DNA from: Candidatus Nomurabacteria bacterium GW2011_GWF2_43_8 | GTDB taxonomy: Bacteria > Patescibacteriota > Minisyncoccia > Phycocordibacterales > UBA9973 | Reading direction: 5' to 3' | NCBI GenBank assembly: GCA_001000035.1 | Contig: LCGX01000033.1 | Span: 1 to 12,231, forward strand | DNA length: 12,231 nt | Shown: in pieces, positions 1-7,296 of the stretch | Position numbering within the stretch: the first letter of the stretch is position 1 | How the letters are laid out: the number at the start of each line of letters is the position of its first letter | Position numbers and translations under genes: made by a program | Notes under the pieces: model-generated | The model's input: the letters and a program-made list of their open reading frames with translations, nothing else | Told to the model about the DNA's origin: nothing | Database searches by the model: none

Positions 1-1026
1 TGGTGCCGGCGGAGGAGGAGTTGTGGAAACATTGAATGCGACACAGTAATAAATCTGTCCTGTTTCCATAGAACTTACAAAATCATAATTATCATAATGT
101 AATACATCATCATTACAATAAAGTTCTGCCGAAACATTTTGAGTGGTGTTCAATCCTGTGAATGGAATATATCCGTCTTTCATTTGTTCACGAACCCAAA
201 TAGAAGCCGAAGGAAGAGGAATTGTGGTTGTGCTGGTAAACGGCGTCCAGACGCCTCCGGCTGCCCCGATTATATTGTCTCCTGGGTTTTCTGTATCACC
301 TGGCGCCAATTCAAATGTCCAGTCTGCGGCATGGCAGGAAGGATTTGCCAGCAGAAAATCACTAGCAGTCGTAGAAGTTACGTTTGGTCCGCCCGCTCCC
401 CAGTTTGGAAGATCTGATTCGTCATCGCAGACAATTTTTGTAGCTGATATCGTCGCAGTATCTGGAGACGAACAGTCATTTACTACCAATTTATACAAAA
501 GTCCGGCCGGGTTAAGCTCTGGAGTACTTCCTTCTAGACCGAAATTTTTGACCGTGATTTCGAGGGTGTTGTTGCCTGAATTGAAAATAAGGTCGTGGCT
601 ACTCAACGCTTCGTAATTGTGTTCTTCCGATAACTTATCCACAACTGTAACGTCGTTTACTTTAATCAGATAGCCATTATCAGCAGCAATTTCAATATTA
701 GCGGAAACAAAACTGCCATTTATATTGATGGTTTTAGTAAAAATATCCGTGTGATCGGATGTTGGATCGCTAATATTGGCTTCATGCCAAATCCAAACTG
801 CCCCAGACCCAAGATCTGCTGATGGATACCAAGCAGCATGTTCAAATGACATGGCGACGGCAGAACCGCTGCCATCATTTACAGTGTCCCCGACAGAACT
901 AATAATAATCTGTGAACCGGGAGTGCATTCCTGACTCTCTACGGCAGAAGTTGTTTTCACAGAGAAAGTTCCCGAAACCAATAAGACCATCAAAAACATC
1001 ATTAAGGACAAGGATATTTTTTTCAT
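1..1026 (-). CDS. Secreted modular surface protein, C-terminus cut by window edge
   Basis: A minus-strand frame of 342 codons runs from ATG at 1026 to the left edge with no stop, so the C-terminus is missing. Residues 1-28 form a signal peptide: MKK, a hydrophobic stretch MMFLMVLLVSG, then TSA before the likely cleavage site. Residues about 38-183 look like a beta-sandwich (galactose-binding-like) module; the pattern DNGYLIKVNDVTVVD at 116-130 is typical of that fold. A second Cys-containing module, about 193-333, contains ATKIVCDDESDLPNWG, SIWVRE, GYIPF and YDNYDF and resembles a module recurring in secreted Patescibacterial proteins. A Pro-rich linker (TTPPPPAP) then starts, suggesting more domains. 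Six Cys (34, 185, 200, 231, 304, 328) could form disulfides outside the cell. It has its own promoter and is separate from mrdA. Export is well supported; the ligand is unknown. Confidence 0.85.
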   Translation of the reverse strand, partial: MKKISLSLMMFLMVLLVSGTFSVKTTSAVESQECTPGSQIIISSVGDTVNDGSGSAVAMSFEHAAWYPSADLGSGAVWIWHEANISDPTSDHTDIFTKTININGSFVSANIEIAADNGYLIKVNDVTVVDKLSEEHNYEALSSHDLIFNSGNNTLEITVKNFGLEGSTPELNPAGLLYKLVVNDCSSPDTATISATKIVCDDESDLPNWGAGGPNVTSTTASDFLLANPSCHAADWTFELAPGDTENPGDNIIGAAGGVWTPFTSTTTIPLPSASIWVREQMKDGYIPFTGLNTTQNVSAELYCNDDVLHYDNYDFVSSMETGQIYYCVAFNVSTTPPPPAP

Positions 1027-1116
1027 AAAAATAACAACTAATTTAGTTAATAATAACTTTAGTTTTGACCTTTAATTAATTTAATAATAGAAATATTTAA
1101 AAACAACAGCAAAATG

Positions 1117-1145
1117 AGTCTAACATATAGAAAATATGATGTCAA
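1117..1145 (-). promoter_or_regulatory. Predicted promoter of the secreted protein gene
   Basis: On the minus strand a perfect -35 TTGACA (1145-1140) is followed by exactly 17 nt and a -10 TAGACT (1122-1117, 4 of 6 consensus). A TGT just before the -10 (1125-1123) gives an extended -10 motif. Transcription would begin near 1110 and leave a 5' leader of about 84 nt before ATG at 1026. No Shine-Dalgarno is visible ahead of that ATG. The leader contains a short inverted repeat, AACTAA/TTAGTT (1036-1048), close to the start codon. The prediction rests on sequence only. Confidence 0.55.
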
Positions 1146-1210
1146 ATGATAATGTGCATAACCTCTTAATAAATCAAGATAAAAACACCTTTTAATTTTT
1201 AACTTAGTTT

Positions 1211-1262
1211 AAAGGACATTAGAATGTCCGATATAAAATATAGATGTCCTTTATAAAAGGAC
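1211..1262. repeat. Cluster of overlapping inverted repeats after mrdA, possible terminator
   Basis: Four alternating copies of a GGAC/GTCC half-site lie just downstream of the mrdA stop. Two perfect hairpins are possible: GGACATT/AATGTCC (1214-1229, 2-nt loop) and GTCCTTT/AAAGGAC (1246-1262, 3-nt loop). A mutually exclusive longer hairpin pairs AAAGGACAT (1211-1219) with ATGTCCTTT (1244-1252). The position suggests a transcription terminator for the mrdA unit. The stems are AT-rich and no strong U-tract follows, so a regulator-binding dyad is equally possible. The remaining intergenic sequence, 1027-1210, is AT-rich and holds the promoter described separately. Confidence 0.5.
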
Positions 1263-1270
1263 GTTCATTA

Positions 1271-2962
1271 TTATTTAAAATAGCCCGGAGTGTTAACGGA
1301 CATCCAATCTAAAAGTTCTCGCATTATAGAAGATGCGCCAGTGCTATTCGTCGAAGGTCCAGCTTCCATCATCATTACAAACGCATATTTAGGATTTGTG
1401 TACGGGAAAAAACCAATAACCCAAGAATTGACTTTATTTTTGGCTATGCCGATCTGAGCAGTACCGGTTTTGGCGGCAACTTCCGCATAAGGCACGTTGA
1501 GCGCTAGGGCTGTGCCATATGTTACCGCTTCTCTCATTCCCTGACGCACTATATCGAAATATTCTTTTTTTAAATCTATTAGGGAAATCTGATTTTCTTT
1601 TTCAAAATCGCTTAATACCAAATGAGGTGTCAATAATTTTCCGTTGTTCGCGATAGCTGCCACCGCGCGGGCCATTTCCATCGGAGTTACCTGAAAACCA
1701 TATTGTCCAATGGCGGTATGGTAAGTATCCCCGATGCGCCAAGGATCCCCTTTGAAATTTTTTATTTTCCACTCCGGACTCGGCACCGTCCCTTCTTTTT
1801 CGTCGGGTAAATCTATTCCGGTTTTATTTCCCAAACCGAAGAGTGTCGCGTATTTTCCGATGTTTACAATACCGAGACCTTTTTGATTTTCAAATCCCCC
1901 TCCGATTTCATAAAAATAAACATCGGAAGACACAGCTATTGCTTCCATCATATTTGTCCATCCGTTCACTCTCCAGTCCTTGAAAATGGTTTTCTCTCCC
2001 GGGAAATAGGGATTGGGAATTGAAATGGAACCAGTCGAGAGAATTTCTTTATAAGGATCGATTACACCTTCAGCCAAAGCGCCCAGGGCGAAAAACGGTT
2101 TGACGATCGAACCTGGAGTGTAAAGTCCGGAAATATCCCTGTCTAAAAAAACTTTTCTTTCATCGATCAGATAATTATTAATTTTAGATGCATCTTTCCC
2201 GAAAGACAGAATTTCCGAATTATATTCCGGGAAGCTGGTGGAAGTTATAATTTCCCCGTTCCCCACGTCAATTATTATTCCCGCTCCGCCGGCGAAGCCC
2301 TGGCTTTCCGATAGTTTTTGAATGAGAGAAAAGAGTTCCTTCTGAATGCGCGCGTCGATTGTTGTCATAAGATCAGAGCCCTGCTTTGGAGCATTTATAA
2401 TATTTTCCGAATAAATTTTCCCCAATGCGTCTGTCTCCACTATTTTAGCTCCGTTTTCACCTTTAAGTCCGTCATTGTATTGCTTTTCCAATCCATCTTT
2501 CCCTACAAACTCGTCTTGCCAATAATTGCCGGCGCTATCTTGATTAGGGTAGCTCACATAGCCCAATAAATGAGAAAAACCGGGCGATAAATATGCGCGC
2601 GTAGGTATGGTTGTCCCCTCTTTTTTATTCCAGGCTAATTCTATCTTGTTACGGTCGTAAATTATCCCCCGGTCGGTAAAGATAATCGCCTTTTCCAGAA
2701 CGTTGTTTTGACTTCTCATAAAATAAGCCTCACCCTTTTGTATTTGCAGATAAGCGAGGCGGATTCCAAAAATAGAGGCGAAAATTATAAAGAAAATTCC
2801 TATAAAAAAAATGGTTCTTTTGGGTATGGGCTTTTCTATCCGCCCTTCAAACTGCTGGCGGTCGAAGTTCTGCGGATTTTTTGAATCGAGAAAAATTTCA
2901 TCCGGCTCCACGAAGGAACTTTTATTTTTTAATTTATTTTTTTTGATTATTCTGGTTATCAT
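1271..2962 (-). CDS. mrdA: Penicillin-binding protein 2, peptidoglycan DD-transpeptidase
   Basis: This 563-residue class B PBP crosslinks peptidoglycan during cell elongation. A short cytoplasmic N-terminus is followed by one membrane anchor at about 49-70. The PBP dimerisation/pedestal region starts near DRGIIYDRN (97-105). The transpeptidase domain carries all three active-site motifs: SIVK with nucleophile Ser285 and Lys288 in TPGSIVKPF, SSD at 345-347 in SSDVYFYE (the PBP2 form of SxN), and KTGTAQ with Lys498. The length is slightly shorter than proteobacterial PBP2 (about 630), as expected for a compact genome. ATG at 2962 is 3 nt after the stop of the MreD-like gene, so the two are probably co-transcribed. 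No visible defect. The catalytic role is certain at family level; PBP2 rather than PBP3 is inferred from SSD and from the neighbour. Confidence 0.95.
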   Translation of the reverse strand: MITRIIKKNKLKNKSSFVEPDEIFLDSKNPQNFDRQQFEGRIEKPIPKRTIFFIGIFFIIFASIFGIRLAYLQIQKGEAYFMRSQNNVLEKAIIFTDRGIIYDRNKIELAWNKKEGTTIPTRAYLSPGFSHLLGYVSYPNQDSAGNYWQDEFVGKDGLEKQYNDGLKGENGAKIVETDALGKIYSENIINAPKQGSDLMTTIDARIQKELFSLIQKLSESQGFAGGAGIIIDVGNGEIITSTSFPEYNSEILSFGKDASKINNYLIDERKVFLDRDISGLYTPGSIVKPFFALGALAEGVIDPYKEILSTGSISIPNPYFPGEKTIFKDWRVNGWTNMMEAIAVSSDVYFYEIGGGFENQKGLGIVNIGKYATLFGLGNKTGIDLPDEKEGTVPSPEWKIKNFKGDPWRIGDTYHTAIGQYGFQVTPMEMARAVAAIANNGKLLTPHLVLSDFEKENQISLIDLKKEYFDIVRQGMREAVTYGTALALNVPYAEVAAKTGTAQIGIAKNKVNSWVIGFFPYTNPKYAFVMMMEAGPSTNSTGASSIMRELLDWMSVNTPGYFK

Positions 2963-2965
2963 TAT

Positions 2966-3235
2966 TTAAACATTAGGATAAAACTTGAGTTTCTTTTTTA
3001 CGATTTCTATCGCTATAATCGCAATAATGGCTGAAACAAAAGATACAAAAACCGCGCCGTGGAACTTTGCCTCCCCTGCCCCATAAAGCAGATCTGATAA
3101 AAGGAATAAAACAACCGCTTCCCAGAAGACGGAAAAATAAATCATGCCCGCGAGCGCCAGCAAGACCGATACCCAAAAGGGCATAAAAAGCACCGAAAAA
3201 AGAAGCAATACAGAAGCCAAAATCCGAAGGGCCAT
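2966..3235 (-). CDS. Short MreD-like integral membrane protein
   Basis: An 89-residue, very hydrophobic protein. Hydrophobic stretches cover about 2-18, 20-35, 37-52 and 62-79, so three to four membrane spans are likely, and the C-terminal tail KKKLKFYPNV is basic. The central FWEAVVLFLLSDLLYG resembles the conserved segment of MreD-type rod-shape proteins. Its place directly upstream of mrdA (3-nt gap) matches the classic mreD-mrdA order. MreD proteins usually run to about 150-180 residues, so this is about half size and could be a reduced form or an unrelated small membrane protein. The start ATG at 3235 gives a tidy N-terminal hydrophobic segment. No mreB or mreC is nearby. The membrane location is secure; the MreD identity is inferred mainly from context. 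Confidence 0.6.
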   Translation of the reverse strand: MALRILASVLLLFSVLFMPFWVSVLLALAGMIYFSVFWEAVVLFLLSDLLYGAGEAKFHGAVFVSFVSAIIAIIAIEIVKKKLKFYPNV

Positions 3236-3241
3236 AATTTC

Positions 3242-3269
3242 ATTTTACACGCTTTACACGAAAATTCAA
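3242..3269 (-). promoter_or_regulatory. Possible promoter for the mreD-like/mrdA pair
   Basis: On the minus strand TTGAAT (3269-3264) and TAAAAT (3247-3242) are separated by 16 nt in the 35-nt gap after the zinc-ribbon gene. Transcription would start at or very near the ATG at 3235, giving a leaderless mRNA. A tandem TTTACACG repeat (plus strand 3244-3251 and 3253-3260) overlaps the site. In AT-rich DNA a match this good can occur by chance, so this is tentative. Without it, the wall genes would depend on read-through from the pur operon. Confidence 0.3.
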
Positions 3270-3270
3270 A

Positions 3271-5016
3271 CTAGTAAACTTCTTGCTGATAGCATTTTTC
3301 GCAGTAAACAATCTCCGGCCGATTGGGAGCATAACTTGTCTCAAACTCACTCAGACATCGGATATCCAAATGGTGGGGATGGGTAGTTTTGTCGCACATG
3401 CAAGTTCGATGCCAGAGCTTCAAGGGATTGCGTTGTTTAAGTCTGGCGTAGTGCCTACAATTAGGACAAAGGTGAGGAACAGGTAAATTCATTTTTTTAT
3501 AGAAAGATAGTTCATCTGGGATAATTTTGAAGGCCTCAGTGCATTGTTCATTACAGGTTCCTTTATGTTCGCATTCTACGATTTTACCTATAATTTCATC
3601 ATTTGTATTTTTAATATTATTAGGAATATTTTCACTTTTAATTTCTATTTGATAATTCCTTTTTTCCTTTTCCTTCCACCTATATCCCTGTTCCAAAGCT
3701 TCTTCTTTGGTTAAAGGGAAGTATTCTTGAGCGATTGTTTCGTTGTAAGAGAAGGGTGACAGTTCCGAAGGGAAGAACTCTCCGTATTTATAAATCCTTC
3801 CCTTCTTGTCTATGTAGGGCATATCGTTCATGTGCTGTATGATCTTTGGGACTAGTTCTTCGTATTGTTCTTTGGTGTATTGTTTGTTTAGTATACAGTA
3901 AGATTTATTTCTTAAACCCGTGCAAGCAAATAAATTAGAAGAATTGTGACAATTATAAGCATACGCTACATTGCGACATTCATGAACACAAACCGTAGAT
4001 AAAAGATTGGAAGCATTTACGCCAGAATCTATAACTTCATAGGCTTGCTCCGCATTGTCCCCTACTCCATAACCATCATGACTATCTTTTAAAGATATAG
4101 AGTGTACGCAAAAAGCACAATTCTCTAAGTCTTTGTAAGCATCAAAGCAGGATTTGCAATTTTTAGAATTGGTTACATTGTCTCCCGTAACGGCATAGCA
4201 GCGAAAGATATTTGCATATCTCTTTGGTAATGTTTTCTTAAAAGCAGAGAATTTTTCTTTAAATTTACACAAATTATCATAATTACTAAGGTTTAGGTCT
4301 TCTGTATATTTTTTGTATTCTTCTTTTGAGTAAGGCTTATTAAAAATATGGTAACCGACATTTCTCAAATTTACACAACCAATACAATTATTCAAATTTC
4401 TGCAGTCCGACAAAAACATGGAATCAAAACACTCCATACTTCTTTCACTGAAAAACAAATGATTTGATTTATCACATACTACATTTTCATAACACATTTC
4501 TTGATCAGATCCGCCAAAAAGATCCATTGAATCTTTGCCACCGATAACACGAGTAGAATAAGAAACATTCTCCATATTCATAGAAGCAACCGATAAATAA
4601 CAATTTTTTACATTATGGACACAATTACAAAACGAGGAATTAATTACGTTTTCATTGAGAAGGCTAGGAAGGGGCACTTTGTCAAAAAGTTCATGGAACT
4701 GAGTAAATAATGTTTTTTTGAAATCTACATCTTGGCCGTGTTCAAGTGGATCAAAATTGTCTTTCCACCAATAATCACGATCATATACAACCATTTTCTT
4801 ATCGGGGGAAAACATTGTAATTATATTTTTCTGTGTTGCGTCACAAACTCTTTTGTATAAATTTCTTTCATTTCTCCAAGACATTCTTCTTTTATTACGA
4901 CAGTCAGAGCAGAAAGTTGGTAACGGCACCTTTATTTTTTCGTAAAATTTAAAATCTTCAGTTTCTATCGTGAAATCTTTTTTACAATTCTGACAGATTT
5001 TGGTTTTTGGTTTCAT
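3271..5016 (-). CDS. Cys-rich protein with zinc-ribbon modules at both ends
   Basis: A 581-residue cytosolic protein (no signal peptide or membrane segment) with 35 cysteines, about 6%. The N-terminal ribbon uses C8-x2-C11, C36-x2-C39 and C58. The C-terminal ribbon uses C488-x3-C492, C517-x2-C520 and C539 with the same internal spacing, then C541, C554 and a final CEKC (572-575). Between them lies a Cys/Asn-rich core with short recurring units, including a duplicated unit with LRN, NK and KEEY/KEQY elements at about 211-237 and 365-391. The cysteine pairs strongly suggest structural zinc. Similar long Cys-rich proteins are, to my knowledge, widespread in Patescibacteria and unassigned. The start ATG overlaps the purB stop (ATGA), so translation is probably coupled to purB. 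No catalytic motif is recognised; nucleic-acid or ribosome binding is possible but unproven. Confidence 0.85.
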   Translation of the reverse strand: MKPKTKICQNCKKDFTIETEDFKFYEKIKVPLPTFCSDCRNKRRMSWRNERNLYKRVCDATQKNIITMFSPDKKMVVYDRDYWWKDNFDPLEHGQDVDFKKTLFTQFHELFDKVPLPSLLNENVINSSFCNCVHNVKNCYLSVASMNMENVSYSTRVIGGKDSMDLFGGSDQEMCYENVVCDKSNHLFFSERSMECFDSMFLSDCRNLNNCIGCVNLRNVGYHIFNKPYSKEEYKKYTEDLNLSNYDNLCKFKEKFSAFKKTLPKRYANIFRCYAVTGDNVTNSKNCKSCFDAYKDLENCAFCVHSISLKDSHDGYGVGDNAEQAYEVIDSGVNASNLLSTVCVHECRNVAYAYNCHNSSNLFACTGLRNKSYCILNKQYTKEQYEELVPKIIQHMNDMPYIDKKGRIYKYGEFFPSELSPFSYNETIAQEYFPLTKEEALEQGYRWKEKEKRNYQIEIKSENIPNNIKNTNDEIIGKIVECEHKGTCNEQCTEAFKIIPDELSFYKKMNLPVPHLCPNCRHYARLKQRNPLKLWHRTCMCDKTTHPHHLDIRCLSEFETSYAPNRPEIVYCEKCYQQEVY

Positions 5017-6401
5017 TTTAAAGTAGCGAGTTTTGAAGCAAGGCCGATATAATTTTCCGGCGTAATCTTTTTTAGCTCTTTTTTTACCTTATCGCTAACT
5101 TTTAGATTATCGATAAAATTTGAAAAATCCTGCATGGTCACTTTTTTCCCTCGAGTAAGCTCTTTCAGTTTTTCATACGGGAATTCTGCGCCTTCCCTTC
5201 TTAAAATCGTCTGAATAGCCTCGGCGATAACTTCCGGGTGGCTGTTCAACGCCTCCAGAATTTTATTTTTATTGACATTGATTTTGCTTAGGCCCTTGAG
5301 CAGATATTCATAGGCAATCAAAGAATGGGCGAAAGCCACACCGAAATTTCTTTGCACTGTGGAGTCGGAAAGATCTCGCTGAAGCCTGGAAATAGGCAGT
5401 TTTCTGCCAAAGAATTCGAACATGGAGTTAGCTATTCCCAAATTTCCCTCGCTGTTTTCAAATTTTATCGGATTGATCTTGTGAGGCATGGTGGAAGAGC
5501 CCACAGTCCCCTCCGCGGGCTTTTGCACAATCCAATCATCGCTGATGTATCGCCACATATCCTGGTTAAAATCGATTAGCATATTATTCAAGCGCTTAAA
5601 TCGATCAAAAAGTTCGACATAAGAATCGTGCGGCTCTATCTGTGTGGTGTATAGATTAGGTTCTAGGCGTAAGATTTTAGGTTCTAGATTATTTAGACGG
5701 GCGATAAAAGTTTTTGTGAAATTAAGCCAGTTAATATTCGGAAATGCCACAACGTGGGCATTGTAATTGCCGGTAGCGCCATTTAGTTTTACCAAAATTT
5801 TTTGCCCGAATAGATGATTTATGCCCCTCTCAAGCCTTTGCGCGAACACTTTCATTTCCTTGCCGAAAGTAGTCGGGGTTGCCGGCTGGCCATGGGTGCG
5901 GGCGAGCATCGGTAGGGATTTATGAGTTTGAGCCAGTTTAGCTATTTCTTTAATTATCTCTTTGAGTTTTTTTATTAATATTTCTGTTCCGTCTCGAAGC
6001 ATCAATCCATAAGCTAAATTATTCGTATCTTCGCTGGTCAGCCCAAAATGAATCCATTCTAAAACGTCTTTTAGGGTAGTACCTGAAAGCCTTTCTTTCA
6101 TAAAATATTCCACTGCTTTGACGTCATGATCTGTTGCCTTGATGCTTTTATAGCCCTTGGTTTCAATATCACAAATTACTTGCGCATCTTTCTTTGACAG
6201 GTCATATAAGTCTCTGATTATTTTTTTCTCTTTGTCTGATAGTTTTCTTAATTTGGTTTTTAATTCCGATAACGCGATCAAATATTCTCCCTCTACTATT
6301 ACTCTGTAACGCATAAGTCCCCTTTCACTGAAAATCGGGGCCAAAGCGGAGCTGGCTTTTTCATAGCGCCCATCTATCGGTGAAATTGAATTTAGGGACA
6401 T
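5013..6401 (-). CDS. purB: Adenylosuccinate lyase
   Basis: This 462-residue enzyme of the fumarase/aspartase superfamily splits SAICAR to AICAR plus fumarate and adenylosuccinate to AMP plus fumarate. It follows the E. coli-type PurB along its whole length, starting with SPIDGRY at 7-13. The catalytic His is in ARTHGQPATP (His170). The signature loop GSSTMPHKINP at 301-311 carries the catalytic Ser (302/303), and KLKELTRGK lies at 411-419. The ATG at 6401 follows the purC stop by one nucleotide, and the TGA stop overlaps the next start (ATGA), so it sits centrally in one transcript. Compared with E. coli PurB there is a short insertion before YTTQIEPHD, made of a 7-residue near-repeat (LEPKILR/LEPNLYT, 239-252). 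The gene is intact and all key residues are seen. Confidence 0.97.
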   Translation of the reverse strand: MSLNSISPIDGRYEKASSALAPIFSERGLMRYRVIVEGEYLIALSELKTKLRKLSDKEKKIIRDLYDLSKKDAQVICDIETKGYKSIKATDHDVKAVEYFMKERLSGTTLKDVLEWIHFGLTSEDTNNLAYGLMLRDGTEILIKKLKEIIKEIAKLAQTHKSLPMLARTHGQPATPTTFGKEMKVFAQRLERGINHLFGQKILVKLNGATGNYNAHVVAFPNINWLNFTKTFIARLNNLEPKILRLEPNLYTTQIEPHDSYVELFDRFKRLNNMLIDFNQDMWRYISDDWIVQKPAEGTVGSSTMPHKINPIKFENSEGNLGIANSMFEFFGRKLPISRLQRDLSDSTVQRNFGVAFAHSLIAYEYLLKGLSKINVNKNKILEALNSHPEVIAEAIQTILRREGAEFPYEKLKELTRGKKVTMQDFSNFIDNLKVSDKVKKELKKITPENYIGLASKLATLK

Positions 6402-6402
6402 G

Positions 6403-7295
6403 TTATTTTTTTAGCAAATTATTGGTAATTCTTTGCATTATCGGCAACGAAAAATCGTGCTCGAAACTTTTGCCGGTGATTTGCTCGTAAATCTGTATGT
6501 ATCTTCGGGAAAGCTCCGCCACCATGTCCTTCGGGGCTTCCGGCAGTTTTTCATCGTTATAAGGGTCGCAATTTTCCCGGAACCACAAACGCAGGAATTC
6601 TTTGTCGAAATTCTCAGGTTCCAGGCCTTGACCGGGGAAGAATCCGGCGTATGGATTTCATCTATGAGCATTATATTTCCGTTTTCATCCAGGCCGAACT
6701 CATACTTCGTGTCTACCAGAATCAGGCCCCTTTGGAGGGCGATTTCCTGACCGCGAGCAAAGAGTTTTAAAGTGATTTCGCAGGCCTTTTTCCAAATTTC
6801 TGGCGGCAAAATTTTTTCTTCCAAAATAATCTTGCCGGAGAGGGGCCGGTCATGCGCCTCGAATTTAGTGGTGGGAGTTATGACCGGCTTGTCGAACTTC
6901 TGATTTTTTTTCATTCCTTCCAAATAAAGCCCTAATTTCTCTTTAATTCTTTCCTTCAACTGAGGCAAATTTGCAACAACTTCCAAATTCTCGAATTTTG
7001 GAGGGTCTACAAACATCTTTCCCTTTGGAGAAATCATGAAAACGTGACCAATGTCGTGCATTTTCAAGTTCTTTTGTAAATAGAACTTGGTTATCTGGGT
7101 CAGAATCTCTCCCTTGAAAGGAATAAGAGCCAAATTTCTGTCGAAAGCCGAATATCTGTCGGTCGCGATAAGCACGAGCTTGTCTTTTTGGTCGTAAACA
7201 TCCCTTACTTTCCCTCTTTTTTTCTCTCCGAGCTCCGGAAAATCTGTCTCTATCAATACGTCATCAATATGCTTTTTTATTGTTTCTATATCCAT
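6403..7295 (-). pseudogene. purC: SAICAR synthetase, reading frame broken (deletion/frameshift)
   Basis: PurC joins CAIR to aspartate with ATP. Frame one runs from ATG 7295 through GKVRDVYD (28-35), ATDRYSAFD (44-52), ITPTTKFEAHDRPLS (139-153), LILVDTKYEFG (191-201) and IDEIHTPDSS (211-220). After Ser220 it turns into non-homologous sequence, ending at 6438. The proper C-terminus lies in another frame: GQGLEPENFDKEFLRLWF, then LPEAPKDMVAELSRRYIQIYE, ending at 6403. The invariant Arg after TPDSS and about 8-10 following residues are missing, so this is not a simple one-base error. In addition, the VVRGYxTG motif expected between about 75 and 128 is not recognisable. It sits 1 nt after purM and 1 nt before purB, clearly in operon. 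Either a damaged gene or an assembly artefact. Confidence 0.85.
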
Positions 7296-7296
7296 A

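Noticed and set aside
143..616. Plus-strand open frame of 157 codons
   Set aside because: It lies antisense to the secreted protein, whose frame is continuous, has a signal peptide and shows recognisable modules. The plus-strand translation has no family resemblance.
3244..3260. Tandem 9-bp TTTACACGC repeat as an iteron or operator array
   Set aside because: Only two copies in a short gap with no further copies nearby; too little to call.
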